64,000 nucleotides of DNA from Streptomyces diastaticus subsp. diastaticus (GCF_011170125.1 NZ_BLLN01000002.1:1507410-1571409), one strand, 5' to 3'; positions 9,603-20,485 are shown, counted from the first letter of the stretch. Program-made: numbers and translations. Notes: a model not told the origin generated them from the sequence alone.

Positions 9603-10964
9603 GTGGGACGACTCTTCGGCACGGACGGGGTACGCGGCGTCGCCAACGCGGATCTGACGGCGGAGCTGGCGCTCGGTCTGTCGGTCGCGGCGGCGCACGT
9701 GCTCGCCGAGGCGGGCACGGCGAGCACCGGGCACCGGCAGGTGGCCGTGGTGGGGCGAGATCCCCGGGCGTCCGGTGAGTTCCTGGAGGCCGCGGTCGTC
9801 GCGGGCCTGGCCAGCGCCGGGGTGGACGTGCTGCGGGTCGGCGTGCTGCCGACGCCGGCGGTGGCGTACCTCACGGGCGCGCTCGGCGCGGACCTCGGCG
9901 TGATGCTCTCCGCCAGCCACAACGCGATGCCCGACAACGGCATCAAGTTCTTCGCCCGCGGCGGTCACAAGCTCGCCGACGAGCTGGAGGACCGGATCGA
10001 GGCCGTCTACGAGGAGCACCGCACCGGCGCCCCCTGGGGGCGGCCGACCGGCGCCGGCGTGGGCCGGGTCCGCGACTACGACGAGGGCTTCGACCAGTAC
10101 GTCGCGCACCTGATCGGCGTGCTGCCCAACCGCCTGGACGGCCTGAAGGTCGTGCTGGACGAGGCGCACGGCGCGGCGGCCCGCGTCTCGCCCGAGGCGT
10201 TCGCCCGGGCCGGGGCCGAGGTCGTCACCATCGGCGCCGACCCCGACGGCCTCAACATCAACGACGGCTGCGGCTCGACCCACCTGGAGCTGCTGCGCGC
10301 GGCCGTGGTCGAGCACGGCGCCGACCTGGGCATCGCCCACGACGGCGACGCCGACCGCTGCCTGGCCGTGGACGCCGAGGGCCGCGAGATCGACGGCGAC
10401 CAGATCCTCGCGGTGCTGGCGCTGTCGATGCGTGAGCACGGCGGACTGCGGTCGCAGACGGTGGTGGCCACCGTCATGTCGAACCTCGGCTTCAAGCTGG
10501 CGCTGGAGCGCGAGGGCATCTCGCTGGTGCAGACGGCGGTCGGCGACCGCTACGTCCTGGAGGAGATGAAGGAGCACGGCTACGCCCTGGGCGGGGAGCA
10601 GTCCGGCCACGTCATCATCCTCGACCACGCCACCACCGGCGACGGCACGCTGACCGGCCTGATGCTGGCCGCCCGGGTCGCCGAGACCGGCCGCCCGCTG
10701 GCCGAGCTGGCCGGGGTCATGGAGCGGCTGCCGCAGGTCCTGGTCAACGTCCCCGACGTGGACCGCGGCCGGGTGACCACCTCGGCGGAACTGGCCTCGG
10801 CGGTGGCCCGGGCCGAGCAGGAGCTGGGCGCGACCGGACGGGTGCTGCTGCGTCCGTCGGGGACCGAGCCGCTGGTGCGGGTGATGGTGGAGGCCGCCGA
10901 CATCGAGCAGGCCGGTGCCATCGCGGGCCGGCTGGCCGACGTGGTGAAGTCGGCGCTCGGCTGA
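9603..10964 (+). CDS. glmM: Phosphoglucosamine mutase
   Basis: GlmM converts glucosamine-6-phosphate to glucosamine-1-phosphate for UDP-GlcNAc and peptidoglycan synthesis. The N-terminus [14 protein letters not shown], the phosphoserine loop [13 protein letters not shown], the metal loop AHDGDADRC and the sugar-binding GGEQSGH are all intact; [13 protein letters not shown] binds phosphate. At 453 aa it has the family length. The GTG at 9603 follows GGAGGACACACCA. glmS, which makes its substrate, lies about 4.6 kb downstream on the same strand. Confidence 0.96.
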   Translation: MGRLFGTDGVRGVANADLTAELALGLSVAAAHVLAEAGTASTGHRQVAVVGRDPRASGEFLEAAVVAGLASAGVDVLRVGVLPTPAVAYLTGALGADLGVMLSASHNAMPDNGIKFFARGGHKLADELEDRIEAVYEEHRTGAPWGRPTGAGVGRVRDYDEGFDQYVAHLIGVLPNRLDGLKVVLDEAHGAAARVSPEAFARAGAEVVTIGADPDGLNINDGCGSTHLELLRAAVVEHGADLGIAHDGDADRCLAVDAEGREIDGDQILAVLALSMREHGGLRSQTVVATVMSNLGFKLALEREGISLVQTAVGDRYVLEEMKEHGYALGGEQSGHVIILDHATTGDGTLTGLMLAARVAETGRPLAELAGVMERLPQVLVNVPDVDRGRVTTSAELASAVARAEQELGATGRVLLRPSGTEPLVRVMVEAADIEQAGAIAGRLADVVKSALG

Positions 10965-10988
10965 GGCTTACGGGGGCCCGAGGCTCCT

Positions 10989-11031
10989 CGCGAACGTCCC
11001 GTCACCGGGTCCCGGTGGCGGGACGTTCGCG
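10989..11031 (+). terminator. Terminator after glmM
   Basis: The arm CGCGAACGTCCCG (10989-11001) pairs perfectly with CGGGACGTTCGCG (11019-11031), continued by CACC/GGTG with one wobble, leaving loop GGGTCCC. Confidence 0.75.
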
Positions 11032-11246
11032 TGTGCGGCCGCGGCCGGTGTTCTACGCGCGTCCGGCTCGGGGTGTTCTCAAGGGCGGCCCCGGGGCCTA
11101 TGTTTGACATGCCCTCGCCATTGATGCGGTGTCAGCGACCTGTGCCGGTGCCGCGGGGCGGGCTTGTCAGCGCACCCCCCACACGCGTGCCGCGCCGACG
11201 CGCCGCGCGCACAGGTGCCCCCCACCATCAGCACCAGGAGCTGCAC

Positions 11247-11954
11247 ATGCGCAAGAGATTCGCCGCGACCGCCGTCGCGCTCGCCGCCGCCGGCTGCCTT
11301 CTGGCCCCCGGCGTCGCCCAGGCCGGTACCGGGCCGGACTCCGTCGCCGTCCTGGAACGCGGGTCGGCCGCCGGTACCGCCGTGGTCAGCGGTATGAACG
11401 ACCCCGGGACCCGGCTGCACGCCGAGGCCGTCCGCACCAGCACGGCCCGCACCCTGGAGATCGACTACCAGGTGCAGGAGACCGGCTACTGGTGCGGGCC
11501 CGCCGCCACCCGCATCGCCCTCTCCGCCCGGCTCGCCCCGCCGAGCCAGGCCGCCCTCGCCGCCGAACTCGGCACCCACACCGGCGGCACGGACCACATC
11601 AGCCAGGTCACCGGCGTCCTCAACGCGCACGTCGGCACGGGCTGGTACGAGACCAAGGAGATGCCGAACGACCCGCCGACCCAGGCCCAGAAGGACCTGC
11701 TCTGGCGGGACGTCGTCCTGGACATCGACAACAACTACCCGCTGGTCACCAACATCGTGGCCCCGCCCGGCAACCAGCCGCCCGGCTACCCGCCCGGTGA
11801 GACGATCTACCACTACTTCACGGTCATCGGCTACGACGACGCCAACCGCACCGTCCTCATCGCCGATCCCGCCTCCTTCGGCGGCAACCAGATCTACTGG
11901 CTCTCCTTCGACCAGCTCGCCTCGCTGATCCCGCCCAAGGGGTACGCGGCCTGA
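11247..11954 (+). CDS. Secreted C39-like (papain-fold) putative cysteine peptidase
   Basis: The 235-aa product has a Sec signal peptide (MRKRFAATAVALAAAGCLLA...AQA, about 1-26). The mature part resembles the peptidase_C39_2 family: a catalytic-type cysteine in ETGYWCGPAATRIAL (C83), a histidine in IYHYFTVIGYDD (H189) and an aspartate in VLIADPASFGG (D207). The frame is open upstream, but the signal peptide and CAGGAG before the ATG decide the start. C39-like domains cleave Gly-Gly leader peptides or act on bacteriocins; no exporter or precursor peptide lies nearby, so the substrate is unknown. Confidence 0.85.
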   Translation: MRKRFAATAVALAAAGCLLAPGVAQAGTGPDSVAVLERGSAAGTAVVSGMNDPGTRLHAEAVRTSTARTLEIDYQVQETGYWCGPAATRIALSARLAPPSQAALAAELGTHTGGTDHISQVTGVLNAHVGTGWYETKEMPNDPPTQAQKDLLWRDVVLDIDNNYPLVTNIVAPPGNQPPGYPPGETIYHYFTVIGYDDANRTVLIADPASFGGNQIYWLSFDQLASLIPPKGYAA

Positions 11955-11988
11955 GGGCGCGCCGGACCAGGCCCGGACCGCGAGGCGC

Positions 11989-12966
11989 TCAGAGCTTGCG
12001 CAGGCTCAGCTTGCGGACCTTGTGGTCCGGGCCCTTCCTTATGACCAGGTTGGCCCGCCCCCGGGTCGGGGCGACGTTCTCCAGAAGATTGGGGAGGTTG
12101 ACGGTGCGCCAGGTGGTGCGCGCGTAGTCGAGCGCCTCCTCCTCACTGACCTGGGTGTAGCGGCGGAAGTACGACGACGGGTCCTGGAAGGCGGTGGCGC
12201 GCAGCTTGCGGAAGCGGTTCAGGTACCAGCGCTCGATGTCCTCGGGGCGCGCGTCGACGTAGACGCTGAAGTCGAAGTGGTCGGCGAGGCCGACCCGGGT
12301 GCGGCCGTCCTTGCCCGGCAGGGCGGGCTGGAGGACGTTGAGGCCCTCGACGATGAGGATGTCGGGCCGGTTCACGGTGAGGCGGCGGTCGGGGACGATG
12401 TCGTAGACCAGGTGGGAGTAGACCGGCGCGGTCACCTTGTCCTTGCCGGCCTTGATGTCGGCGACGAAGCGGGTCAGCGCGCGCCGGTCGTACGACTCGG
12501 GGAATCCTTTGCGGGCGGTGAGGCCCCGGGCGCGCAACTCGGCCATGGGCAGCAGGAAGCCGTCGGTGGTGACCAGCTCCACCCGGGGGTGCTCGGGCCA
12601 CCGGGCCAGCAGCGCCTGGAGCAGGCGGGCCACCGTGGACTTGCCGACCGCCACGCTGCCCGCGACGCCGATGACGAACGGCGTGCCGGACTGCTCGCCC
12701 TTCTCGCCGAGGAAGGTGTTGAGTGCCGAGCGCAGGCCGTCGGTGGCGCCCACGTAGAGGTTGAGCAGGCGGGAGAGCGGCAGGTAGATGTCCCTGACCT
12801 CGTCGAGGTCGATCACGTCCCCGAGGCCGCGCAACTTTTCCACTTCGTCGGCTGTCAGAGGCAGCGGAGTCTTCTCACGAAGAGCGCTCCACTGCTGGCG
12901 GGTGAGGTCCACGTAGGGAGTCGCCTCCGGCTTGCGGTGGGCGCTCGGGGGCTCGGGAGAGATCAC
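11989..12966 (-). CDS. coaA: Pantothenate kinase, type I
   Basis: CoaA phosphorylates pantothenate, the first step of coenzyme A synthesis. The P-loop [12 protein letters not shown], the TTDGFLLP substrate region and [15 protein letters not shown] are characteristic of the prokaryotic type I (PRK-like) enzyme. At 325 aa it has the usual actinobacterial length. The GTG start at 12966 ([12 protein letters not shown]) follows GAGGGAG. Much longer open sequence upstream in this frame is antisense to MOSC and glmS and is not part of the gene. It converges on the C39-like gene. Confidence 0.95.
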   Translation of the reverse strand: MISPEPPSAHRKPEATPYVDLTRQQWSALREKTPLPLTADEVEKLRGLGDVIDLDEVRDIYLPLSRLLNLYVGATDGLRSALNTFLGEKGEQSGTPFVIGVAGSVAVGKSTVARLLQALLARWPEHPRVELVTTDGFLLPMAELRARGLTARKGFPESYDRRALTRFVADIKAGKDKVTAPVYSHLVYDIVPDRRLTVNRPDILIVEGLNVLQPALPGKDGRTRVGLADHFDFSVYVDARPEDIERWYLNRFRKLRATAFQDPSSYFRRYTQVSEEEALDYARTTWRTVNLPNLLENVAPTRGRANLVIRKGPDHKVRKLSLRKL

Positions 12967-13053
12967 TCCCTCATTGTTGCGGCAGTGTGAACGCCGTGGG
13001 GGGTGGGTTCGGTCACGTGGCCGAACGGACGGGACGACCGAAGGGGGACGGAA

Positions 13054-13425
13054 ATGGGACAGGCGGGAAACGCGGGAGTCGTCGGCGGAGCGCACGGTGC
13101 GGGCGGCGTGGTGTGGTTCGCCGTTCCGCGCGGCGGGGCAGAACCGGCCGCGCGGCGCCCGGCAGCGCGACGCCCGGCCGGGCAGGCGCGGCGGGGGCCG
13201 CTGGCGGCCTGGCGGCGATGGCGGGGCGGGGCGCAGGCACGCCGGGACCGGGCGTCGCTGGCCCGCTCGGCGGTGGTCGCGGAGCTGGCACGGGAACTGC
13301 CCGACGAGGACTTCGGCGAGCACCTGGAGGACTCGGTGGCGCTCTACCACGGCGGCAGCAAACCGTACGCGGAGGAGGCCGAGTACCTGGACCTGGTGGA
13401 GGACGCGCTCGACCGGGTGGGGTGA
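13054..13425 (+). CDS. Small protein of unknown function
   Basis: I do not recognise this 123-aa product. The start at the ATG 13054 is supported by AAGGGGGACGG just upstream. The first half is Arg/Ala/Gly-rich and low in complexity; the second half (about 75-123) looks like a folded acidic helical segment ([20 protein letters not shown]). Codon third positions are strongly G/C. It sits divergently from coaA and 84 bases before the MOSC gene. It may be a real small gene whose N-terminal half is poorly conserved. Confidence 0.55.
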   Translation: MGQAGNAGVVGGAHGAGGVVWFAVPRGGAEPAARRPAARRPAGQARRGPLAAWRRWRGGAQARRDRASLARSAVVAELARELPDEDFGEHLEDSVALYHGGSKPYAEEAEYLDLVEDALDRVG

Positions 13426-13509
13426 ACGGCCGGGAGCGCGGCGGCCGGCCGGTGTAGCGTCGCCCGGACGGTGCCCCCGGCGGCCGGGGGACGGGAGGGG
13501 AGAACGGCG

Positions 13510-14091
13510 ATGAGCGCGCGGCACGTGGCGGAACCGGCGGGGGCGGGCCAGGGAGCCCGGGTCACCGCGGTGAGCAGCAGCGGGAGCCACAGCTTCAGCA
13601 AGCCCGGCAGGGAGAGCATCACCCTGCTCGCCGGACTCGGTGTGGAAGGCGACGCGCACGCGGGCGTCACCGTCAAGCACCGTTCGCGCGTCGCCCAGGA
13701 CCCCACGCGGCCGAACCTGCGTCAGGTCCACCTCATCCACGACGAACTCTTCGCCGAGCTGGCGGCCGCGGGGCACGCCGTCGCCCCGGGCGAGCTGGGC
13801 GAGAACGTCACCACCCACGGGATCGACCTCCTCGGCCTGCCCGTGGGCACCCTGCTGCGGCTCGGCCCCGAGGCGGTCGTCGAGGTCACCGGTCTGCGCA
13901 ACCCCTGTCTCCAGATCGACCTCTTCCAGGACGGGCTGCTCAGGCGCGTCGTCGGCCGCGACGAGGACGGCGGGATCGTCCGCAAGGCCGGGATCATGGG
14001 AGTCGTCCGTACCGGTGGCACCCTCCGTCCGGGCGATCCGATCGGCGTGGAACTGCCCGCCGGCGAGCACCGCCCGCTCGAACGCGTCTGA
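13510..14091 (+). CDS. MOSC-domain protein
   Basis: This 193-aa protein is built almost entirely of a MOSC (molybdenum cofactor sulfurase C-terminal) domain, a fold that binds molybdenum-cofactor-type ligands through a conserved cysteine. The cysteine is seen in [19 protein letters not shown], preceded by [15 protein letters not shown], which matches YiiM-type MOSC proteins. Those reduce N-hydroxylated compounds in E. coli; the same role here is inference. The ATG at 13510 has GGGAGGGGAG upstream. It is a stand-alone gene. Confidence 0.85.
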   Translation: MSARHVAEPAGAGQGARVTAVSSSGSHSFSKPGRESITLLAGLGVEGDAHAGVTVKHRSRVAQDPTRPNLRQVHLIHDELFAELAAAGHAVAPGELGENVTTHGIDLLGLPVGTLLRLGPEAVVEVTGLRNPCLQIDLFQDGLLRRVVGRDEDGGIVRKAGIMGVVRTGGTLRPGDPIGVELPAGEHRPLERV

Positions 14092-14235
14092 CCTGCGCGG
14101 GAGTTGCCCTGGTGGTGCGAGCCGGGCGCGCCGCGCGCGAAAACGGTCGCTCATCGTGCGAGGTCGCTCACTCTGCGAACATGCGAGACCGGTCGTCGTT
14201 CGGCGGCTCTGCGGCGTGGGCGAAAGGGTGCGCGG

Positions 14236-16137
14236 ATGTGCGGGATCGTGGGCTATGTCGGAGCGCAGTCGGCGCTCGACGTCGTACTCGCCGGGCTGCG
14301 GCGGCTGGAGTACCGGGGGTACGACTCGGCGGGCGTCGCCGTCCTCGCGGGTGACCAGGTCGCCTGCGTCAAGAAGGCGGGCAAGCTCTCGCAGTTGGAG
14401 AAGGCCCTGGTCGACGACCCGCTGCCCGGCTCGGACGCCACCGGTGACGGGCACGGCGGCGCCACCGGCATCGGCCACACCCGGTGGGCCACCCACGGCG
14501 GGCCCACCGACACCAACGCCCACCCGCACCTCGACGCGAGCGGCCGCTGCGCCGTCGTCCACAACGGCATCATCGAGAACTTCGCCGCCCTGCGGGACGA
14601 GCTGGCGGCCCGGGGCACCGCCGTCCGCTCGCAGACCGACAGCGAGATCGCCGCCCACCTGCTCGCCGAGGAGTACGCCGCGCTGGAGGGCTCCGCCCAG
14701 CCGGGCGGGGCCCGGCTGGCGGGCGCGATGCGGGCCGTCTGCCGGCGGCTGGAGGGAGCGTTCACGCTGGTCGCGCTCCACGCCGACGCGCCGGACGTGA
14801 TCGTGGGGGCGCGCCGCAACTCGCCGCTGGTCGTCGGGTGCGGCGAGGGCGAGGCGTTCCTCGCCTCCGACGTGTCGGCCTTCATCGACCACACCCGCAC
14901 CGCCATGGAGCTGGGGCAGGACCAGGTGGTCGAGGTGCACCCGGACCGGGCCGTCGTCACCGGATTCGACGGGGCGCCCGCCGACGCCCGCACCTACCGC
15001 GTCGACTGGGACGCCTCCGCCGCCGAGAAGGACGGCCACGACTCCTTCATGCTGAAGGAGATCGCCGAACAGCCCAAGGCCGTCGCCGACACGCTCCTCG
15101 GCCGTCTCGACCCCGCCCTCGGCACCCTCACCCTCGGTCCGGAACTGGGCCTCGACCCCGCCGTCCTGCGCGACGCCGAGAAGGTCGTCGTCATCGCCTG
15201 CGGCACCGCCCACCACGCGGGGCTCGTCGCCCGCCTCGCCGTGGAACGCTGGGCCAAGCTCCCCTGCGAGGTCGAGCTGGCCAGCGAGTTCCGCTACCGC
15301 GACCCGATCGTCGGCCCGCGCACCCTGGTCGTCGCCGTCTCCCAGTCCGGGGAGACCGCCGACACCCTGATGGCGGTGCGGCACGCCCGTGAACAGGGCG
15401 CCACCGTCCTCGCCGTCTGCAACACCAACGGCTCGACCATCCCCCGCGAGTCCGACGCCGTCCTCTACACCCACGCCGGCCCCGAGGTCGCCGTCGCCTC
15501 CACCAAGGCCTTCCTCACCCAGCTCGTCGCCTGCCTCCTCCTCGCCCTCCACCTCGGCGAGGTACGCGGCGGCCCCGGCGACGAACTCCGGGCGACCGCC
15601 CGCGCGCTGGGCCGCGCCCCGGAGGACGTCGCCTCGGTCCTCGCCACCATGGAACCCGTACGCGAACTGGCCCGCGGCCTCGCCCACCAGGAGACGGTCC
15701 TCTTCCTGGGCCGCCACGCCGGCTACCCCGTGGCCCTCGAAGGCGCCCTCAAGCTGAAGGAACTGGCCTACTTCCACGCCGAGGGCTTCGCCGCCGGAGA
15801 GCTGAAGCACGGCCCGATCGCCCTGGTCGAGCCCGGTCTCCCGGTGATCGTCGTCGTCCCCTCCCCGGCCGCCTCGGGCGTCCTCCACGGCAAGATCGTC
15901 TCCAACATCCAGGAGATCCGCGCCCGGGGCGCGCACACCATCGTCCTCGCCGAGGAGGGTGACGAGGCGGTCGTCCCGTACGCCGACCACCTGATCCGGG
16001 TCCCGGCGGTGCCGCCGCTGCTCCAGCCGCTCGTGGCCGCGGTGCCGTTGCAGGTCTTCGCCTGCGAACTGGCCACCGCCCGGGGGAACGACGTGGACCA
16101 GCCGAGGAACCTGGCGAAGTCGGTGACGGTGGAGTGA
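14236..16137 (+). CDS. glmS: Glutamine-fructose-6-phosphate aminotransferase (isomerizing)
   Basis: GlmS makes glucosamine-6-phosphate from fructose-6-phosphate and glutamine. The N-terminal glutaminase starts MCGIVGYVG with the nucleophile Cys at position 2 after Met removal, and [18 protein letters not shown] follows. Two SIS isomerase domains occupy the C-terminal half ([35 protein letters not shown]). The end is [13 protein letters not shown]. The start must be 14236, since the Met-Cys is obligatory, although the frame is open from 14104. At 633 aa it is slightly longer than E. coli GlmS. Confidence 0.97.
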   Translation: MCGIVGYVGAQSALDVVLAGLRRLEYRGYDSAGVAVLAGDQVACVKKAGKLSQLEKALVDDPLPGSDATGDGHGGATGIGHTRWATHGGPTDTNAHPHLDASGRCAVVHNGIIENFAALRDELAARGTAVRSQTDSEIAAHLLAEEYAALEGSAQPGGARLAGAMRAVCRRLEGAFTLVALHADAPDVIVGARRNSPLVVGCGEGEAFLASDVSAFIDHTRTAMELGQDQVVEVHPDRAVVTGFDGAPADARTYRVDWDASAAEKDGHDSFMLKEIAEQPKAVADTLLGRLDPALGTLTLGPELGLDPAVLRDAEKVVVIACGTAHHAGLVARLAVERWAKLPCEVELASEFRYRDPIVGPRTLVVAVSQSGETADTLMAVRHAREQGATVLAVCNTNGSTIPRESDAVLYTHAGPEVAVASTKAFLTQLVACLLLALHLGEVRGGPGDELRATARALGRAPEDVASVLATMEPVRELARGLAHQETVLFLGRHAGYPVALEGALKLKELAYFHAEGFAAGELKHGPIALVEPGLPVIVVVPSPAASGVLHGKIVSNIQEIRARGAHTIVLAEEGDEAVVPYADHLIRVPAVPPLLQPLVAAVPLQVFACELATARGNDVDQPRNLAKSVTVE

Positions 16138-16195
16138 GGGGGGCCGCGTAGGCGGCGGGACGGGAGGCGAGGCGGCCCCCGCGTACCCTCTTCCC

Positions 16196-17149
16196 GTGCC
16201 CGCCCCCCTCCACCGCGTCGCCGTCCTCGTGCTCGACGGGGCCAAGCCCCTCGATGTCGGGATTCCCGCGCAGGTGTTCACGACGCGGGCGAGCATGCCG
16301 TACGAGGTGCGGATGTGCGGGGCGGCGCCGGGGCTGGTGGCCGGGGGCGACGGGCTGGCGTATCACGTCGGGCACGGGCTGGAGGCGCTCGCGTGGGCGG
16401 ACATCGTCTTCGTGCCCGGGTATCGGCGTCCGGACCGGGAGGACCCGCCGGAGGCCGTCGTGGCGGCGTTGGTCGGGGCCCACGAGCGGGGGGCGCGGCT
16501 CGCCGCCATCTCGACCGGCGCCTTCGCGCTGGCGGCCACGGGGCTGCTCGACGGGCGGCGGGCCACGACGCACTGGCACTACACGCGGGCGCTCGCGGCC
16601 CGCCATCCGCTGGTCCGGGTGGACGAGAACGTGCTGTTCGTGGACGAGGGCACCGTGCTGACCTCGGCCGGGGCGGCGTCCGGTATCGACCTGTGCCTGC
16701 ACATCCTGCGCGGGGACCTCGGGGTGGCCGCCTCCAACCACGCGGCCCGGCGGCTGGTCGCCGCGCCGTACCGCAGTGGCGGGCAGGCCCAGTACGTACC
16801 GCGCAGCGTGCCCGAGCCGCTGGGGGAGCGGTTCGCCGACACCCGGGAGTGGGCGCTGTACCGGCTCGGCGAGCCGCTCACCCTGGAGAGCCTGGCGCGT
16901 CGGGCCGGGGTCTCGCCGCGGACGTTCTCCCGGCGGTTCGTCGAGGAGACCGGCTGCACACCGATGCAGTGGGTGATGCGGGCCCGCCTCGACCTGGCCC
17001 GCGAACTGCTGGAGCGGTCGCAGCGGGGGGTCGAGCAGATCGCGGCCGACGTCGGGCTCGGCACCGGAGCCAACCTGCGCCTGCACTTCCAGCGCATCCT
17101 CGGCACCACACCGAGCGAGTACCGGCGCACCTTCACCCGGGGCGATTGA
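16196..17149 (+). CDS. GlxA-family transcriptional regulator (DJ-1/PfpI domain plus AraC-type HTH)
   Basis: A DJ-1/PfpI-like domain (about 1-180; [47 protein letters not shown]) is joined to a C-terminal AraC HTH domain ([32 protein letters not shown] and [17 protein letters not shown]). In this family the first domain binds an effector and lacks amidase activity. The 317-aa length is typical. It starts at the GTG 16196 without an obvious ribosome site, 59 bases after glmS. A target cannot be deduced from position; the next gene, gap, is co-oriented. Confidence 0.9.
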   Translation: MPAPLHRVAVLVLDGAKPLDVGIPAQVFTTRASMPYEVRMCGAAPGLVAGGDGLAYHVGHGLEALAWADIVFVPGYRRPDREDPPEAVVAALVGAHERGARLAAISTGAFALAATGLLDGRRATTHWHYTRALAARHPLVRVDENVLFVDEGTVLTSAGAASGIDLCLHILRGDLGVAASNHAARRLVAAPYRSGGQAQYVPRSVPEPLGERFADTREWALYRLGEPLTLESLARRAGVSPRTFSRRFVEETGCTPMQWVMRARLDLARELLERSQRGVEQIAADVGLGTGANLRLHFQRILGTTPSEYRRTFTRGD

Positions 17150-17256
17150 CCGCCGACGCGTGGCTGGCGAGATCCTGGTGAACCATGGCGTTCCCGCCAC
17201 TGTCGGCGGCGCGGCCGGAGAACGACGCTGGTGGGGAAGGGAAGGGAGATCACCTC

Positions 17257-18258
17257 ATGACCACTCGCATCGCCATCAACGGGTTCGGCCGCATCGGACG
17301 CAACGTGCTGCGCGCGCTGCTGGAGCGCGACAGCACCCTGGAGGTCGTCGCCGTCAACGACCTCACCGAGCCCGCCGCGCTCGCCCGGCTGCTCGCCTTC
17401 GACTCGACCTCCGGCCGTCTCGGGCGCCCGGTGACCGCCGACGGCGACACGCTCGTGGTCGACGGCCGCCGCATCAAGGTGCTGGCCGAGCGCGAGCCGG
17501 CACGGCTGCCGTGGGCCGCGCTCGACGTCGACCTCGTCCTGGAGGCCACCGGCCGCTTCACCTCGGCCGAGGCCGCCCGCGCCCACCTCGCCGCCGGTGC
17601 GCGGAAGGTGCTGGTCAGCGCCCCCTCGGCGGGCGCCGACGTCACCCTCGCCTACGGGGTCAACACCGAGGCGTACGACCCGGCCGCGCACACGGTCGTC
17701 TCGAACGCCTCCTGCACCACCAACGCGCTCGCCCCGCTCGCCGCCGTACTCGACGAACTCGCCGGTGTCGAGCACGGGTTCATGACCACGGTGCACGCCT
17801 ACACCCAGGAGCAGAACCTCCAGGACGGCCCGCACCGGGACCCGCGCCGCGCCCGCGCCGCCGGCGTCAACATCGTCCCGACCACGACCGGCGCCGCCAA
17901 GGCGATCGGCCTCGTGCTGCCGGGCCTCGACGGCAAGCTCTCGGGCGACTCGATCCGCGTCCCGGTCCCGGTCGGCTCGATCGTCGAGCTGAACACCACC
18001 GTCGCCCGCGAGGTGAGCCGCGAGGAGGTCCTGGCCGCCTACCGCAAGGCGGCGGAGGGCCCGCTGGCGGGCGTCCTGGAGTACTCGGAGGACCCGCTCG
18101 TCTCCTCCGACATCACCGGCAACCCCGCCTCGTCCGTCTTCGACTCGGCCCTGACGCGCGTCGACGGACGCCACGTCAAGGTGGTCGCCTGGTACGACAA
18201 CGAGTGGGGGTTCTCGAACCGGGTGATCGACACGCTGGAGCTGCTGGCGAGGGGCTGA
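17257..18258 (+). CDS. gap: Glyceraldehyde-3-phosphate dehydrogenase, type I
   Basis: This enzyme oxidises glyceraldehyde-3-phosphate in glycolysis. The Rossmann start TRIAINGFGRIGRNVLRALLE binds NAD(P), the catalytic cysteine is in VSNASCTTNALAP, and TTVHAYTQEQNLQDGPHRD and the ending WYDNEWGFSNRVIDTLELL are standard. The ATG at 17257 has GAAGGGAGAT upstream and gives 333 aa; the frame opens at 17185 but that leader is unlike the family. Streptomyces carries several gap paralogues; which one this is cannot be told here. Confidence 0.94.
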   Translation: MTTRIAINGFGRIGRNVLRALLERDSTLEVVAVNDLTEPAALARLLAFDSTSGRLGRPVTADGDTLVVDGRRIKVLAEREPARLPWAALDVDLVLEATGRFTSAEAARAHLAAGARKVLVSAPSAGADVTLAYGVNTEAYDPAAHTVVSNASCTTNALAPLAAVLDELAGVEHGFMTTVHAYTQEQNLQDGPHRDPRRARAAGVNIVPTTTGAAKAIGLVLPGLDGKLSGDSIRVPVPVGSIVELNTTVAREVSREEVLAAYRKAAEGPLAGVLEYSEDPLVSSDITGNPASSVFDSALTRVDGRHVKVVAWYDNEWGFSNRVIDTLELLARG

Positions 18259-18293
18259 ACCAGGCGAGCCGTCCTCCGCGCACGCGCCGTCCC

Positions 18294-18323
18294 GCCCGGC
18301 CCCCGCGTGCGCGGGGGCGGGCC
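18294..18323 (+). terminator. Hairpin after gap
   Basis: GCCCG-G-CCCCCGC pairs with GCGGGGGCGGGC with one bulged G and a four-base loop (GTGC), 36 bases after the gap stop. Confidence 0.5.
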
Positions 18324-18441
18324 TCGCATAGGCTGCCACGGAGTTTCCACGCGTGAGGACCGCGTACGGGCGTCCGGAGGTGGCGAGTGTGGCTGGCGGC
18401 ATGAGCAGGCGCGGCGCGCGGTCGGGGCGCGAGGCCCGGTC

Positions 18442-18810
18442 ATGATCGTGGGCGTGGGCATCGACGTGGCCGAGATCGAGCGTTTCGCCGCTTCCGTGCG
18501 GCGCACCCCCGCGCTGCTCGACCGGCTCTTCGTCCCCGCCGAGCTGGTCGCCCCCGGTGGCGACCGGCGCGGCCCCGCCTCCCTGGCCGCCCGGTTCGCG
18601 GCCAAGGAAGCCGTCGCCAAGGCGCTCGGGGCGCCCCCGGGGCTGCTGTGGACGGACTGCGAGGTGTACGCCGAGGACACCGGGCGGCCCAGGCTGCGGG
18701 TGCGGGGGACGGTGGCGGCCAGGGCGGCGGAGCTGGGGGTGACCGGGTGGCACGTGTCCCTCAGTCACGACGCGGGAGTGGCGTCGGCCGTGGTGATCGC
18801 GGAAGGTTGA
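18442..18810 (+). CDS. acpS: Holo-[acyl-carrier-protein] synthase
   Basis: AcpS transfers the 4'-phosphopantetheine arm of CoA to acyl carrier proteins. [19 protein letters not shown] (Asp for Mg2+), [16 protein letters not shown] and [19 protein letters not shown] are the family motifs. The ATG at 18442 gives 122 aa, standard for the trimeric AcpS type; the longer open frame to 18307 has no similarity. The nnr gene follows after 4 bases, the same acpS-nnr pairing as in other actinobacteria. Confidence 0.95.
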   Translation: MIVGVGIDVAEIERFAASVRRTPALLDRLFVPAELVAPGGDRRGPASLAARFAAKEAVAKALGAPPGLLWTDCEVYAEDTGRPRLRVRGTVAARAAELGVTGWHVSLSHDAGVASAVVIAEG

Positions 18811-18814
18811 GGCC

Positions 18815-20344
18815 ATGCGACATGCCCACAGCGTGCAAGCCGTCCGCGCTGCCGAGAGTGAGTTGATGGCACGGTTGCCCGAAGGGGCGCTCATGCAGCG
18901 CGCCGCCGCCGGGCTGGCCGCCGCCTGCGCCGCCTTGCTGGCCGGACGCGGGCCGGTACCGGCCGTACGTCCCGGGCGCGGGCCCGGGGTGTACGGGGCG
19001 CGGGTCGTCCTGCTGGTCGGCGCCGGGGGGAACGGCGGCGACGCCCTGTACGCGGGCGCGCGCCTGGCGCGGCGCGGGGCCGGGGTGGCCGCCCTGCTGC
19101 TCGCCCCGGGCAAGGCCCACCGGGGCGGCCTCACCGCGCTGGCCGCCGCCGGAGGCGAGATCATCGAGACGGCGGAGGAGACGGCGACCGATCCGGCGTA
19201 CGCCGCTCACTGGCACCACGTCGAGCGGATGCTCACCCGGGCCGACCTGGTCGTGGACGGGATCACGGGGCTCGGCGGGCGCGGCGGGCTCAGGACCGGC
19301 GCGGCCCGGCTCGCGCACGCCGCCGAGGCCGACAAGGTGCCCGTCGTCGCCGTCGACCTGCCGAGCGGCATCGACGCCGACACGGGTGAGGTGCACGGGC
19401 CGGCCGTCACCGCCGACCTCACCGTCACCTTCGGCACCCACAAGCCCGGCCTGCTCGTCGACCCGGCCCGCGAGCACGCGGGCACCGTCCGGCTCATCGA
19501 CATCGGCCTCGACCTGCCGGGGCCGGCCGCCGCCGAGGCGCTCCAGCACGCCGACGTGGCCGCGCTGCTGCCGCGTCCGGCGCCGGAGAGCGACAAGTAC
19601 CGGCGGGGGGTGGTGGGGATCTGCGCCGGGTCGGCGCGATACCCGGGGGCGGCCGTGCTGTGCGTGCACGGGGCACTGCGTACCGGCGCGGGAGCCGTGC
19701 GGTACGCGGGGCCCGGGGACCAGGCGGTCGTCGCGCGGTTCCCCGAGACACTGGTCAGCTCCGGGCTGCCGTCCGAGGCGGGCCGGGTGCAGGCGTGGGT
19801 GGTCGGGCCGGGCCTCGGGGAGGACGAGGAGGCCGGGCGGCGCGTCGCGGACGTGCTGGCGCAGGACGTGCCGGTCCTCGTCGACGCCGACGGGCTGCGC
19901 TTCCTCGACCGCGACCGGCTCCGCGCCCGTACCGCCCCCACCTTGCTCACCCCGCACGCCGGGGAGGCGGCCCGGCTGCTCGGCGTCGAGCGGGAGCACG
20001 TCGAGGCGGCCCGGCTGACCTCGGTGCGGCGGCTCGCCTCGGAGTACGGGGCGACGGTGCTCCTGAAGGGCTCGACCACGCTGGTGGCCGCCCCCGACGA
20101 GTCGATGCCGGTCCGCGTCAACGCCACCGGGACGCCCTGGCTGGCCACCGCCGGCTCCGGCGACGTCCTCTCCGGCGTCGCCGGCTCCCTGCTGGCGGCG
20201 GGCCTCTCGGCCCGCGACGCTGCCTCGGCCGGGGCGTACCTGCACGGCCTGGCCGCCCGCCACGCGGCCGACGGCGCCCCGGTCGACGCGCAGGACGTGG
20301 CCGGGGCGCTCCCGGCGGCCTGGCGGGACGTCAAGCGGGGGTGA
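18815..20344 (+). CDS. nnr: Bifunctional NAD(P)H-hydrate epimerase / ADP-dependent NAD(P)H-hydrate dehydratase
   Basis: The enzyme repairs hydrated NAD(P)H. The N-terminal YjeF_N epimerase (about 1-225) has RAAESELMARLPEGALMQRAA, LVGAGGNGGDALYAGARLA and DLPSGIDADTGEVHG; the C-terminal carbohydrate-kinase-like dehydratase (about 235-509) has LTPHAGEAARLLG, LLKGSTTLVA and the GSGDVLSGVAGSLLA anion hole. At 509 aa it is the full-length fusion. It starts 4 bases after acpS with GGAAGG as ribosome site, so the two form an operon. Confidence 0.94.
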   Translation: MRHAHSVQAVRAAESELMARLPEGALMQRAAAGLAAACAALLAGRGPVPAVRPGRGPGVYGARVVLLVGAGGNGGDALYAGARLARRGAGVAALLLAPGKAHRGGLTALAAAGGEIIETAEETATDPAYAAHWHHVERMLTRADLVVDGITGLGGRGGLRTGAARLAHAAEADKVPVVAVDLPSGIDADTGEVHGPAVTADLTVTFGTHKPGLLVDPAREHAGTVRLIDIGLDLPGPAAAEALQHADVAALLPRPAPESDKYRRGVVGICAGSARYPGAAVLCVHGALRTGAGAVRYAGPGDQAVVARFPETLVSSGLPSEAGRVQAWVVGPGLGEDEEAGRRVADVLAQDVPVLVDADGLRFLDRDRLRARTAPTLLTPHAGEAARLLGVEREHVEAARLTSVRRLASEYGATVLLKGSTTLVAAPDESMPVRVNATGTPWLATAGSGDVLSGVAGSLLAAGLSARDAASAGAYLHGLAARHAADGAPVDAQDVAGALPAAWRDVKRG

Positions 20345-20485
20345 CCCGGGCGGGCGGACGGTCTCACCGGTGTGGCGGGCGTCCGCCCCGACGTGCGGGC
20401 GGCGCCGGACACCGCCGCCCGCGCTCCTGCGGGCCCGCCGGGCGGTCGCCGCCCGGCGAGATGGCCGCGCGCCCCTGACCTGCGG

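Noticed and set aside
14092..14235. glmS ribozyme/riboswitch upstream of glmS
   Set aside because: The glmS ribozyme belongs to Firmicutes and relatives, and only 144 bases without a recognisable core lie here.
11989..16296. A continuous minus-strand open frame of 1435 codons through coaA, MOSC and glmS
   Set aside because: Only the coaA end resembles protein. The rest is antisense to well-identified genes; high GC keeps such frames open.
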